Source: Mesostigma viride
Taxonomy: Eukaryota > Streptophyta > Mesostigmatophyceae > Mesostigmatales > Mesostigmataceae
Direction: 5' to 3'
Length of the DNA: 64,000 bases
Assembly (NCBI GenBank): GCA_009746045.1
Contig: RPFO01001006.1
Coordinates: 12,501-76,500 of the forward strand
Shown here: piece by piece, positions 35,001-45,500 of the stretch
Position numbering within the stretch: the first letter of the stretch is position 1
Layout: each line of letters starts with the position of its first letter
Program-made: the position numbers and the translations under genes
Notes under the pieces: generated by a model
Told to the model about the DNA's origin: nothing
The model's database searches: none
What the model saw: only the letters and a program-made list of their open reading frames with translations

Positions 35001-35484
35001 CAGGTTATGCAATGACCAAAGGGGGCTCCCGCTGGCAGCATGCCTGGTCTCGCCCAGGAGGGATGCGTACTTGTAAAGTTTCGTCGCGGGAAAAAAGATT
35101 CAAAAAAGTAAATCCACACCCCTACACTTAACAGGGCAGGGCATGCATGCAGCACAGCAGCCTGAAGCAGGGCAACAAGTTATGGCCACCCGCCACATGG
35201 CCACATCAGCAGCACCCTGAGGGATAGCCTTTTCAAAACCTCCCACGGAGGTGAAATGTTCACCGGGCGTTTTCGGTAGATAGGAGATTCGGGTTTACCT
35301 TCTCACACCTCCCGTGAAGGTAAAACGTGCAGGGGATGTTCTCGGTAGACAGGAGGATCGGGTTCCGCTTCTTATAAGGAGCGGGGGGGGACGAGGGGTC
35401 ACCCCCACCTGCTGCCCCCGCTTTCTTGGACTTCTTCCTCTTCTTGGATGATGCCTTTGAGTTGGGAGCATCACGTTGGGATAC
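32082..35484 (-). CDS. Three-finger CCCH zinc-finger protein, ZC3H4/6/8 or Suppressor-of-sable-like (N-terminus not found)
   Basis: Probable nuclear RNA-binding protein; in animals this family restrains non-coding transcription. Exons on the minus strand: 35484-35299 (62 codons), 34339-34289 (17), 33879-33724 (52), 33101-32082 (340 with stop). All join in phase 0. The first exon holds a basic stretch (KKRKKSKK), then finger 1 begins C-TFYLHGR-C and continues in exon 2 as EKGDA-C-LYA-H (C-x7-C-x5-C-x3-H). Finger 2 is C-RFYTSQR-C-IQGDK-C-PYS-H. Finger 3 is C-MYFHGFVSSRMGQ-C-REGDA-C-KYS-H, with an unusually long first loop (13). PLTPEGKAWLEKV follows immediately, like the PLTEETREL tail of the family. 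The rest is low-complexity, A/S/G-rich. The start codon must lie upstream of 35484 but was not identified. Introns contain decayed copies of exon ends. Confidence 0.85.
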
Positions 35485-36740
35485 CTGTCATGTACAGGCA
35501 CCCCCCGTGGCATGTTTTCACAGGAAACTGGTCATACGGAAGGATGGCATGCTGCCGGTTAGGTAATGATTGTAAAAGAGTGATTTTTTTTGCCGAAAGT
35601 ATACACTTTCCTGGAAACCCAGATACCATACAAGGCGCAGTGCAAACTGGTCACACTATGCACCACGTACTATGGTAACACCCCCCCCCCACACACACAC
35701 ACGTTTAAGATTTGGGTCCGACCAATCCAGGGCTCACGATCTGATGGAATCTTACTACTGTGATTCGATTCTACTGAGTTCTACTACATTCTACTACAAT
35801 GATACTACTAGTAGAGGTCAAATCCAGAGTCTCATGATCTTAAACCTGAGAATCTTAAACGTGTGTGGGGGGGGTGTAGTCTACATAAAAATGACGTGAG
35901 AGAACTGTATTGTAAGAGAGCCTGCCCACGGTGCCTTTTAAAACGTGTGGGTCTGGGAAAGGGCTTTGAGGGACGCATTTTAAGCAAGCGGTGAGCCAGA
36001 ACCTGAGTGTCTAATGTCCGAGTGTTAGGGATAAAGACATATTGACCTTGATACACAGGGACGAGGGCTATTAACCGGTTAACGCCCGGTGGGTACGGCC
36101 CAGCGTTTAACCCAGAATAGCATACCGTTTGCATTATTTCCTCAGTGGCTTGCGGTGATCCGGCCGATAGCGTGCAGGATGCTGCAGTGGACGGCCCTTT
36201 TCACGTTCATTCACGTAGTTAAATGCCCCGGTGGGGAATATGTGCTGGAAACGAAGCGCTCATGCTATTTAAAGCAAGCTCACAAGCTATTCGAACTAGT
36301 TTCCACACGAGACTGCCAAGGCACCTTATTATACCCGGAAAACGCAAGATAACGCTCAGTTGACAAACAACAACGCCTGGAAGTTTGCGAAGAACGTGAT
36401 TTGGGCGTATTTGGGTTATCTACGCAGCCTTTCCACAACAAATTGAAAAGCGAACACAAACAAGTTTTCAGGCTGATGTAGAGGCAGTGGTGGGACTGCC
36501 TAATAAATAGTTATGCGCAGTGCTGCCGCCCCCCTGAGTAGGCTACGACGGCCTGTCTCAGTGACCACCATCACAATTTCCACTTAATGTGGTCCACTTC
36601 ATGAGGTCGCAGTGGACAGTGGAAACGCGGGAACATTGGGGATCTGCAGTCGAGAAGCTACATAGTACATACTGCTGTCGAAGGCTCGAACTTCGAAGCT
36701 AGTCTTAAGGACGCCAGAAGCTAGTTGGACGAAGCCCACA
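35485..36740. other. Region expected to hold the CCCH gene's 5' end; nothing certain
   Basis: A C-run with (AC)n at 35680-35702 and short frames only. The missing N-terminal exon(s) of the minus-strand CCCH gene should be here or further up. No element recognised. Confidence 0.4.
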
Positions 36741-36817
36741 GTAGGTACAGTGTGTGGGCGGTTCCGCTTACGGCAGTAGGTACAGTGTGTGGGCGGTTCC
36801 GCTTACGGCAGTAGGTA
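36741..36817 (+). repeat. 35 bp tandem repeat abutting a MITE
   Basis: GTAGGTACAGTGTGTGGGCG followed by GTTCCGCTTACGGCA, twice in full (36741-36775, 36776-36810) and a third start at 36811 cut by the MITE. Confidence 0.9.
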
Positions 36818-37036
36818 CAGTCATTCACGCCTATAGTTGGGTTCGAGGTTTTTGAGGGGTCAACCCAAAAACTCTTAAGTGCGTGAATAACTCTACTAAA
36901 TGATACTAATTTTAACTAAAGATGAAAAACATACTACTATGAACTACTTTAAACTGATACTGCCGAAACCCTATTCGACCCAACTAAAAGGCGTGAACAC
37001 AACTTAAGCCAACCCAATTTAAGGCGTCAATGACTG
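36818..37036. mobile_element. 219 bp TA-flanked MITE about 400 bp upstream of the Tra1/TRRAP start
   Basis: CAGTCATTCACGCCT at the left and the reverse complement of CAGTCATTGACGCCT at the right, with TA outside both ends (36816-36817, 37037-37038). CAGT ends and TA target suggest Tc1/mariner mobilisation. No coding capacity. Confidence 0.8.
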
Positions 37037-37443
37037 TACAAGTGTACATGGTCCCCCAGGTCCCCCATAAAAAAAAGTTTGCCTGAGCCAGGCCAGGCGC
37101 TCCCGGTCGCGGTCGTCGGTCAGCGGCCGGCGACGGACCGGGCCCCGCGCGCGGTTATTGCGCTCTGCGCACCTGCACAAGTGCACGAAAAGAAGGCGAT
37201 GGAGGGCACCCAGTGTCCGGCAAAAGAATGAAGCGCGGCATTATGGCCGGCGCTTTTGTAGATATCTGGGTGCGAAGCCGGGCTCCATGGAGCTCTAAGT
37301 TTCGCGCCAGGTCGGATGACCCCTGGTCATGCGAGACAGACTAGATGAAGACTCTGTTATTTTGGCTAGGTTATTGTAGGTAGGCTAACACTCGAATTGA
37401 CAAAATAATCCAAACAGCGATTGTTTTGAGCTAGCGCTTGAAA

Positions 37444-40400
37444 ATGAGTCCCATCAGCGACGTGGAAGCTCATGCGCACAAGCTCATTGATCCGGCAGTG
37501 CCCATCAGCGCCAAAATCCAGGTTGCCACGGAGGTGCGCGACAGCATTGAGCTGACCCACCCGTCGGAGTATGCCAACTTCCTGACGGCCTACTTTAAAG
37601 TGGTCTGCCAGCTTCTGCGAAGCACGCAGCCGGTGTTCGTGGACAATTACGAGCACCGGCTGCGCAATGTGCTGCTGGAAATATTAAACCGGTTGCCGCA
37701 CACCGAGTTCCTGCGGCCGTACGTGCCGGACCTGATGAAGCTCTCCATGCAGGTGCTGGAGCAGGACAACGAGGACAACGCGCTCATCTGCCTCCGCATC
37801 ATCTTCGACCTGCACAAGAACTTCCGGCCCAATCTGGAGAGCGACGTGCAGCCGTTCCTGGACTTTGTCTGCAAGATCTACCGTAACTTCAAGGCGACGG
37901 TCGCCCACTTTTTCGACACCGAGCGGGGGATCGCCGCCTCGGGCGGGAACAACGCGCTCCTCTCCAACTCCTCCTCGTCCCTCGACCCCGGCGGCCCAGC
38001 AGGCAACGGGGCAACCCCATGGGGCTCGGGCCGCCCCCACGCCCCTGGGGGCACCGCCTCCCCCCCCAAGGAGCTCACCCCGAGCATCCTCTCGTTCAAA
38101 ATGATCACCGAGTGCCCTCTCATCGTCATGTTCCTCTTTCAGCTGTACCCGAGCTACATCCAGACCAACATCCCGCTCCTCCTCCCCTGCATGGTTGAGA
38201 CGATCTCCGTCTCGGGGCCCTCCGCGGTGGCTCCCGCCGCCAAGTCCCATTTCTCGGACCTCAAGGGCGCCCAGGTCAAGACCGTGTCCTTCCTCACCTA
38301 CCTCCTGCGCAGCTTTGCCGAGTACATCCGCCCGCACCAGGCCAGCGTGTCCAAGGGCGTCGTCGACCTGCTGGTCACCTGCCCCGACTCCGTTTCCATC
38401 CGCAAAGAGCTGCTGGTGGCCACCCGCCACATCCTGGCCACGGACTTCCGACAGGGGTTCTTTCCCCTGATTGATACCTTGTTAGACGAGCGGGTGCTCG
38501 TGGGCGCCGGGCGCGCGTGCCAAGAGACCCTGCGCCCGCTGGCGCTGTCCCTCCTGGCCGAGCTCATCCACCACGTGCGGCACGAGCTGGCGCTTGCGCA
38601 GCTCTCGCGCGTGGTCTACCTCTTTTCCTGCAACGTGCACGACCCCTCTCTGCCCCTCTCCGTGCAGACCACGTGCGTCCGGCTCATGCTCAACCTGGTC
38701 GAATCCATCTACATGCGCCGGAATGACGCGCTGGCCGCGGGGCGCGAGCTACTGGGGCGCATCCTCGACACGTTTGTAACTAAATTTAGCACCATGTGCA
38801 AGCTCGTGCCCAAGATGCAGGCCGCGCTCGACGAGGCGGACGCCGCTGCAAAGGCTGGGAAGGCCCCTGGGGACCCTGGCCAGGCGCCGGGGCCCCTGGC
38901 CGACCCGTCCCTGCGCGGCGCCGGGGGCGCACAAAGCCTCGGCGAGTCGGGCCTGTACCTGCCCGTCCCTGTGGACCCTGCAAAGGACTTGGCGGACTGT
39001 CGGCAGCTACTAAAGACGCTGATCATGGGCATGAAGACGCTTATTTGGAGCATCACCAACCACAGCCACGGGTTGCCCCCTCAGCAGGCGGGGCAGGCGG
39101 CAGCAGGGGCGGGGCAGGCACCGGGGGCCGCGGCGGGAGGGCAGGGGCCGCCGGGGGCACCGGGGGTGGCGGGGCCGGGCGCGGCGGGGATGGTGACCCC
39201 CCCTGTTGCCCCCCAGGGCAAGGGGATGACAGAGGCGGAGGTGAGGATTGCGTCCGGGGTGCTCAAGAGCGGCCTGCATTGCCTCGCGCTGTTTGTGGAG
39301 TCGGAGGATGACGAGCTGCTGCAGCACTTCTCTATCATCTTTCCCGTGATGGACGAGCGCAACTACCAGGACATGCTACAGCTCCGCCTGCCCACCGTGC
39401 TGGCCCTCATGGCCAAGAACGACCACCTGGTCGCCGTCGTCAGCCTGCTGCTCCAGAACGCGGCCACCTGTCGCCGCACGATGGACGTTCTGCTCGAGTA
39501 TCTCGTCGTGGGGGCCCCGGTCTCTCAGCTCGAGGTGCTCCGGTCGCCTAAGTCCCACACGGCAGCGCTCCAGTTGCGGCTGTTCCGGCTCCTCTTCAAT
39601 GCCGTCGGACGGCACGCGGACCTCGAGGCTGTGCTCGTGCGCCACCTGGCGGCGATCACGGACGCATGCCTGAAGCGGCTCTTGGAGCCCGGGGACAGCG
39701 GTGGGGTGCTCCAGCTAATGCTGGCGTTGTTCCGTGCTGTCGCCGGCAGGAAGCTCGACGCTCTGCACCGCGAGTTTGTGCCCCTGCTCCAGCCGTACGT
39801 CGATGCCCTCCTGGGTGTGCTGGCGAGCCCTGCGGCCGCGGACCCGGCCACGCACGACGCCGTCGTGGAGCTAGTGTTGACCCTCCCCGCGCAGCTCTCG
39901 AGCCTCCTTTCCCACCTGCCCTCGCTCATGAAGCCGCTGGCGGCGGCCATTCGCGGGTCGGACGCCTTGGTGGCACTCGCGCTGCGAACATTTGAGTTTT
40001 GGGTCGACAGCCTAAACCCCGAGTTCCTCGAGCCTGCGATCGCGGATCAGATGGCACCTCTCGTGCTGGGACTCTGGTCGCACTTGCTACCGCCGCCCTA
40101 TCCGTTTGGTGCCAAAAGCCTGCAGCTGCTGGGGAAGCTCGGTGGGCGCAACCGGCGATTCTTCCGCGACCCCTTGCCGCTCGAGTATAAGGAGAATCCG
40201 GAGCACGGGCTGCGGCTGATTCTGACATTCGAGCCCAAGACGAGCTTTCTGGTACCCCTGGACCGGAGCATCGGCCTCGCGATTAATGCAGTCATGGATC
40301 CTCAGCCGTGGGTCGCGGGGCTCATGTCGGGGGCGGGCCTATTCGGAGGCCTCGGAGCAGGGGCGAGGAGCGCGGCGACCAACCTGCGACGCCAGCAGAA

Positions 40401-42576
40401 GGCGGAGGTGCTCTACTGCCGCCAGAACGCGCTCAAGTTCCTGCGCGTGTGCCTCGCGTCGGTGATCAACCTGCGCGGGAACGTGGCCTTGAAAGGGTCA
40501 CCGTCGGTCCCATCGGGGGCAGCGGGGGTGGGGGTTGGCCTCGCGGCCGCCCCCGAGACACGAGACTCCCTGTCTCGCCAGTTGGCGTCCCTGATCATGC
40601 GCGCGATGGGCCACGTGGGGGCGACCCTTGAGCCGGAAGGCGCGGCTCCCTTGCCATCAGGGGGGAGTGATGTGGGGCTCAAGACCACGATGCAGCTGCT
40701 GGCAGAGAGCAGCCTGTGCGTGGACTTGTTGGCTACCTGCGTCGCGGCATGCGCGGAGGATGAGCTGAGGAATTTGCCACTGGTGGGGCGGATCGTTTCG
40801 CCCCCCATGGGACCCGAGGGGGGTAAGGGCACACCAGGGGGCGACGCGGGGGGGGATGGGCTCTCCGCCATGGATGTCGATGGGAGGGAGGGAGGCGGGG
40901 TTGGTGCCGGAAATGCGGCCCCTGGGGGTGGGTCGATGACTCGATCCATCAGCTCCAAGCTTCTCGAGGGGGGCGGCGTGGGAGAGGGGGCCAGCGGCGG
41001 GGGTGGCCGGGCGGGGTCCTTATCGCTGTCATCCGTGGCGTCCTTGGCCCAAGAGGCTCTCTTCAAGGACAACTTCATGGACAATGTGAGCCGGCATTTC
41101 GCGATCCTGTTTGTCCTGCAGTCGCGCCAGCCGGGCCGCAAGGGTGCGCCCCTAGGGGGCGCGGGGATGGACTCGGCGGCGGGCAAGGAGACGACAGCCA
41201 CAGGGCCGGGGGGGGCTGTGGCCGCGGATGGTTCGAAGCAGGCCGCAAGCGGAGGCGCGTCGGGCAAGGGGCCCGAGGAGGCCGTGGGCGCGCCAGGTGG
41301 CGCAAGGGCATCGGCCGGTACTGGGGTGGGTGCTCAGGAAGACGTGGCGATGACAGACGTGGCGGATACCAGCACGTTGGCGGGCGTGAAGGCCGGCACA
41401 GGTGATGGGAAAGGAGGTGACGTGGAGATGGCGGATGCTGCAAGCGTCAAAGTGAAGGAGGAGGAGGTGAGCACACAGGCAGCCGTCACGGGCGACCCCG
41501 TGGCGACAGCTGGCGGCGTGAAAGCGGAGATCGCGGGCGAGGGCGGGGCGGGGCCTGCCGTCAAGGCGGCAGAGAGTGGCAGCGCCGGGGACGCGAGCAG
41601 CAAGCCTGGGGGGGGTGTTTTTCCCACCCCCGTGGCCTTGTCTAGCAAGGCACCTGTCAAGGCGGAGGCATCTGCGGGGGCGGGCCCGGTTGCGGGGGCC
41701 CTCCCTTCTGCTAGCAACGTCTCGGCACCGTCCACCGAGACCTCAGGGTCCGCCCTGGCCCCGGGGACCACGCTGTCGTCGGCTGGGGGGCTCGTGTCGC
41801 CTCCCCCGGCGGATGGGGTCGCCAAGCCTGAGACCGCGGGCGGTAAGGGGGGGGGCGGCGCATCGGCCAGCAGCAGCAAAGCGGGCGTCCCACCCCGCAC
41901 GCTCAAGGAGCTGGACCCTTGTCTATATTTAGACGCGCTTGTCCGCGTCCTGTGCTGCAAGAGCCGGGCGCGGTCCCGTGCCGCCCTCTACCAGCTCAAG
42001 GTCTTGGTGGAGACAGTCCTCCTCCTCTGGTCCGCGGGGAAGGCCATCCAGGGCCAGTCCCAGGGGGCCACGGGCACCACCACGACGCCTGCCGTCACGG
42101 GGGCTACCGGACCCTCTGCCGGCACCAGCGGGGTAGCCACAGCTGGGGCGGACGGAAATGCTGGCGTGGCGGCGGATGCCGGTGGTGGTGCCGCGGGATC
42201 AGGTCCTGCCTCGGCACCGCCCAAGCCGAACGGGGCCACGGGAGTGACGGATGACAGGGATCCCTCGCTCTCCGATGCCCCTCCCTCGCGCTACCCAGCC
42301 ATGTTCGACCAGCTCATCCCGCGACTGCTCCACTGCTGCTACAAGGTGCCCTGGGAGGAGCGCCTGGGTGGCGTCGCAGGGATCGGCCTGCTGGCCAAGC
42401 TGGTTCCCGCGGAGCTGCTACACCCGTACCTGCGTCGACTGCTCCAGGGGCTACTGTTTGTGCTCAACCACTTGTCGCCGTACGCAGCGTCCGAGGCGGA
42501 GGAGGTCTCGTCCACGCTGCTGGCGTTGATCAAGCTGTGTGATGTGGAGGCGATTGAAGGGGATGTGCGGCCACAG
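37444..42576 (+). CDS. TRRAP/TRA1: Tra1/TRRAP exon 1: 1,711-codon intronless HEAT-repeat exon
   Basis: A single exon of 5,133 bp encodes residues 1-1711, ending at a CAG/GTGGGT donor. The first ~160 residues are almost family-consensus (e.g. VEILNRLPH-like LLEILNRLPHTE, ICLRIIFDLHKNFRP, QPFLDFVCKIYRNF). A G/P-rich insert lies near residues 550-590. A long G/A/V/K/E-rich, probably disordered insert (~1120-1480) contains repeated acidic motifs DVAMTDVA, DVEMADAA and the SUMO-like VKEEE. HEAT-like helices resume at PPRTLKELDPCLYLDALVRV and again near VPWEERLGGVAGIGLLAKL. By contrast, the following 21 kb is split by 18 introns. Confidence 0.95.
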
Positions 42577-45500
42577 GTGGGTGGGGGAGGGGCAGAGTGA
42601 CCTGGAGTGATATATATATAAGGTGTGATGACTGTGCCATGGGTGTGATGTGGAGGAGATGGAGGTCGATGCACGGCCACAGGTGGGCAGGTTTGCATGG
42701 GGGAATAGAAAAAAGGGTGTTGTTTCTTTAGAAGGGTGTGGTCTTTTAAGAGATGAATGTGTGTGTCTATCCTAGAGACTCAAGCTGTGCGATGTGGATG
42801 TGACTCAGGGCAGGGCGCAGCCGCAGGTGGGTGGGTGGGAAAGAGGGAAAAGTGATGAGGGGTAGAGGGGAACGTGCAGCCATATGTGCGGTGAGGGGGG
42901 AGGGAAATAAGGGTGAAGGGTTAAGGGTGGCTGTTGCATGCTACAGCAGGGGGCGGCCTTGCGAATTCATACAAGTATCTCAGCAGTGTGAGTGTGTGTG
43001 CTTTACTTGTCTTGTACCGTTGCATTCGAGGGCAATCCGTGCCCACATGTGGGTAGTGGGGGCGGGAGTGTTCCCTGCTTATGTATTGCCTCGCATCGCT
43101 GGCCACATTGCATATATTGGCATGTGGGAGTCGTCCTGTTTGCCAATTTCTTATAAATGTGCCATCCGTGGAGTTCTTTTTTATGAATATAATATGCATT
43201 TGCATTTGTCACTTGCGAATGATCCCCTTATCTGTGTGGCCTTGTTTTTAGCTTCCCATCTCCCGTCGGTTCTTGTATGGATCCCAATGCCCGTGATTTG
43301 ACTGCCTCTTTCATGACCTTGGCAAACAGTGCGCTAGATAGATCGTGCTAGTTAGACCCCCTGCTATAAACTAGCCATCAAATACTGCTTTCAAAGAATG
43401 CTTTCACTGTATTACTGCTCTTAGGATACCCCCTCTACTCGGCTTTAGGTGACGCCTTCGCTCTTTGATAACCATTCATTCTCGGCTCAGATGCCCCGAC
43501 GTTGCATTGCAATCTCATGGCACGTGTTCCTTTTCCTCATCGGCCGCGCCCCTTTCCCCTCCCACCCACCTTCGCCCGCTACCACCCCGTTGCGTGCGCG
43601 AGCAGACTTTCAAGGACGCGGTCGAGGTCCTCGGAGCCGAGCTGTTCAGCCCGCTCGCGTCCCCTGTAGTCCACAAGACTGTGCAGGACTGCCTGGCCTT
43701 GCTCGGTGGGCGCGTTGGCATGGAGGTCTCGGAGATTCTGGAGCCGTACCACGCCCCCCTGCTGGCGCCGCTGTTGACGCGCGCGCTGCGCACCAAGCAG
43801 GTCGACGCGCAGGTCGGGACGGTCACGACGCTCAACTACTGCCTCTCGCTGCGCCCGCCGCTGGTGCGCATGTCCAGCCACATCCTGCAGCTGCTGCACG
43901 ACGCGCTGGCGATTGGCGAGGCGGACGAGAACGCGATCCTGTCCAAGTTCACCGCCCCCAAGATGGTGGCGTCCGTCACGCGGCTGCGCACGGCGTGCAT
44001 CGAGCTGCTGTGCACGGCCATGGCGTGGAACGACTTCAAGGCCACACAGCAGACGGGGGACATCCGCTCGCGCATCATCGGCATGTTCTTCAAGAGCCTC
44101 ACGTGCCGGACTCCAGAGATCGTGGCCGTCGCAAAGGAGGGGCTGCGACAGGTGGGTGCGGGGCAAAATGGCTCTGTTGCGTCATTGTGAAATGGGCTGT
44201 TGTGTTACTTTGAAACGGGCCATTGTGTTGTTTTCTCCATCATGATAGATCAGAACGTTTTTGAAGGGTTGATAAACTGGTCAGGTTTGTCTGACAGGGC
44301 TTTGGAGGGTTTTATTTTGAGGTGCTTTTTGCAGATTGCAATAGTTCTACCCTCACACACTCCAATGCACGCAAAGGGATACACGGCCTCTGCTTGCGAT
44401 GTTGAGGCAGCTGAAAAACTTTGGGAGTTCCAAACTCCTCCTACATTCGTGCTGGTCTTCCCATTCCTTAATTCCACCCTGTTTCCACCCTGGGATTTCC
44501 GGCCCCGGCGCCCCCCCCCCCCCTTACACACACATCTATCCTCCTCCCCCCCCCACTACCACGGGCCATCCAGCAGCACAAGGTGCCTCTTGATACCTAA
44601 ATCCTTGCGTTGACCTTCCTCTTTGTTCCTCCCCTTCCTCCAGGCCATCCAGCAGCACAAGGTGCTGCAGGGCACAAGGTGCCCTATCAACAAGTTTAAA
44701 CCCATCGTCCCTTCCCTCTCCCTATGCTTCCTCTGTCCCCCCTCCCTCCAGGTCATCCAGCAGCACAAGATGCCCAAGGAGCTGCTCCAGAGCAGCCTGC
44801 GGCCGATCCTCGTCAACCTCGCTCACCACAAGAACCTGACGATGCCGCTCCTGCACGGGCTCGCCCGCCTGCTCGAGCTGCTCTCCAACTGGTTCAATGT
44901 GACCCTGGGCGAGAAGCTCATGGTCCACCTGCGGCGCTGGCTCGAGCCGGCCAAGCTGCTCTCATCGCCCAAGTCCTGGAAGCCCGGCGAGGAGGCCGCG
45001 ATTGGGGCCGCGATCCTGGAACTGTTCCATCTGCTGCCATCCGCAGCGTCCAAGTTCCTCGAGCCCCTCGTCGAGCTGGTCATCCAGATGGACGCAGCAC
45101 TGCCAGCATTAGGGCACGGGAATGAGCTGAACAGCCCCTACCGGGTCCCGCTGACCAAGTTCCTGAACCGATACGCGTCCGAGGCGGTCGACTTCTTCCT
45201 GGCGCGGCTGGCAAAGCCCGAGATGTTCCGCCGGTAGGTTATTTGGGTATATGCAAAAGAGGTCCGGGGGGGGGGGGGGGGGGGGGGGGGAAGAATTGTG
45301 TGTGTGTGTGGGGGGGGGATTGGGGGGCAAAGGCCCGATATGTTCCGCCGGTGGGTGGCATGGAGGGATGTGGGGTAGGGGATGTGGTTTTGTCTCGGAG
45401 GCTTGCATAGCTCAAGATGTTCCCCACGTTGATGGTCTATCATGAGATAAAGGGGTGGGGGGTGGCAGGGGAAATAGGAGATGTTGTGCCGGTGGGTTGT

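Noticed and set aside
42577-42600. Tra1/TRRAP ending at the stop at 42598
   Set aside because: Conserved family sequence continues in phase in downstream exons; the stop lies 8 codons into intron 1.
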